From positions 124,001 through 188,000 of the forward strand of contig BNBX01000002.1 in assembly GCA_014656175.1 (NCBI GenBank): a stretch of DNA of 64,000 nucleotides, read 5' to 3'. The position numbers and the translations under genes were made by a program. Positions 63,864 to 64,000 of this stretch are shown piece by piece. Position 1 is the first letter of the stretch. Each line of letters starts with the position of its first letter. Below the pieces are notes generated by a model. That model made no database searches. It was not told the origin of the DNA and was given only the letters and a program-made list of their open reading frames with translations. The DNA comes from Streptomyces werraensis (lineage in GTDB: Bacteria; Actinomycetota; Actinomycetes; Streptomycetales; Streptomycetaceae).

Positions 63864-64000
63864 CTGCCGTGTCTCCCTCTTCGCCCCCGGGAGGTACCTC
63901 GACGAAGTCGAGGAACTCCACATCGTCCATCCGAATATAGATCCCGCCGGAATGCGGCAGCGGGTGTTCGAACGAGCCGGCGCCGGACATGGCCCATGTC

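Noticed and set aside
34737-64000. Integrative element explanation for the defence island
   Set aside because: No integrase, Rep, Tra/FtsK-type transfer gene or direct repeat is visible within the window.

Overview
The window is high-GC actinobacterial chromosome, almost certainly Streptomyces. The evidence is GC-rich codon positions, frequent GTG/TTG starts, and the presence of SepH, CutR-CutS, DUF4193, DUF3093, DUF3710 and XRE/DUF5753-DUF397 genes. No rRNA, tRNA, CRISPR array or intact insertion sequence was seen.

The layout has three parts. (1) 1-5.8 kb is an accessory block: the tail of a GrpE-like gene, a short Hsp70-like ATPase, and a convergent RapA-like SNF2 helicase. (2) About 5.9-34.7 kb is mostly conserved housekeeping chromosome. 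It starts with a multiply frameshifted SDR gene and a VOC protein. Then come a rhodanese-type sulfurtransferase, sepH, an aldonolactone oxidase and MFS pair, ferrochelatase, an inositol monophosphatase (suhB-like), cutRS, DUF4193, DUF3093, a hotdog thioesterase, dut, DUF3710, an alginate-lyase-like secreted protein, an ABC ATPase, kdpDE, an OB-fold protein, DUF3159, two TrkA proteins (ceoC/ceoB), an APC permease and a TrmA/RlmD-type RNA methyltransferase. The stretch from suhB to the RNA methyltransferase follows the order I recall for the Mycobacterium suhB-DUF4193-DUF3093-dut-DUF3710-OB-DUF3159-ceoC-ceoB-APC-RNA methyltransferase block, with cutRS, the lyase, the ABC ATPase and kdpDE inserted. 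(3) 35.0 kb to the window end is a dense defence/conflict island of about 29 kb.

The island has several modules. A RelE-like/UvrD helicase fusion is translationally coupled to a 2311-residue DUF1998 helicase-nuclease related to DruE (Druantia). Upstream of these on the same strand lies an AAA ATPase-TOPRIM pair sharing a TGATG junction. A phage-beta-family protein faces a 1300-residue protein that fuses a caspase-like protease to a superfamily 1 helicase, and this fusion is preceded by an EACC1 'effector-associated constant component' gene. A regulator set follows: a frameshifted HATPase gene, an XRE-DUF5753 gene and a DUF397 gene. Last is a co-directional Ser/Thr kinase, SNF2 helicase and giant adenine methyltransferase set that looks like the drmD-drmMI half of class 1 DISARM with a Pgl-like kinase. 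The methyltransferase carries a visibly lower-GC patch where its target-recognition region should lie.

The most novel candidate is the caspase-helicase plus EACC1 unit: one polypeptide appears to join a nucleic-acid-translocating sensor to a suicide protease. The RelE-UvrD/DruE-like pair and the Hsp70-GrpE-SNF2 set come next. All functional calls are from sequence reading and family knowledge; no searches were run.
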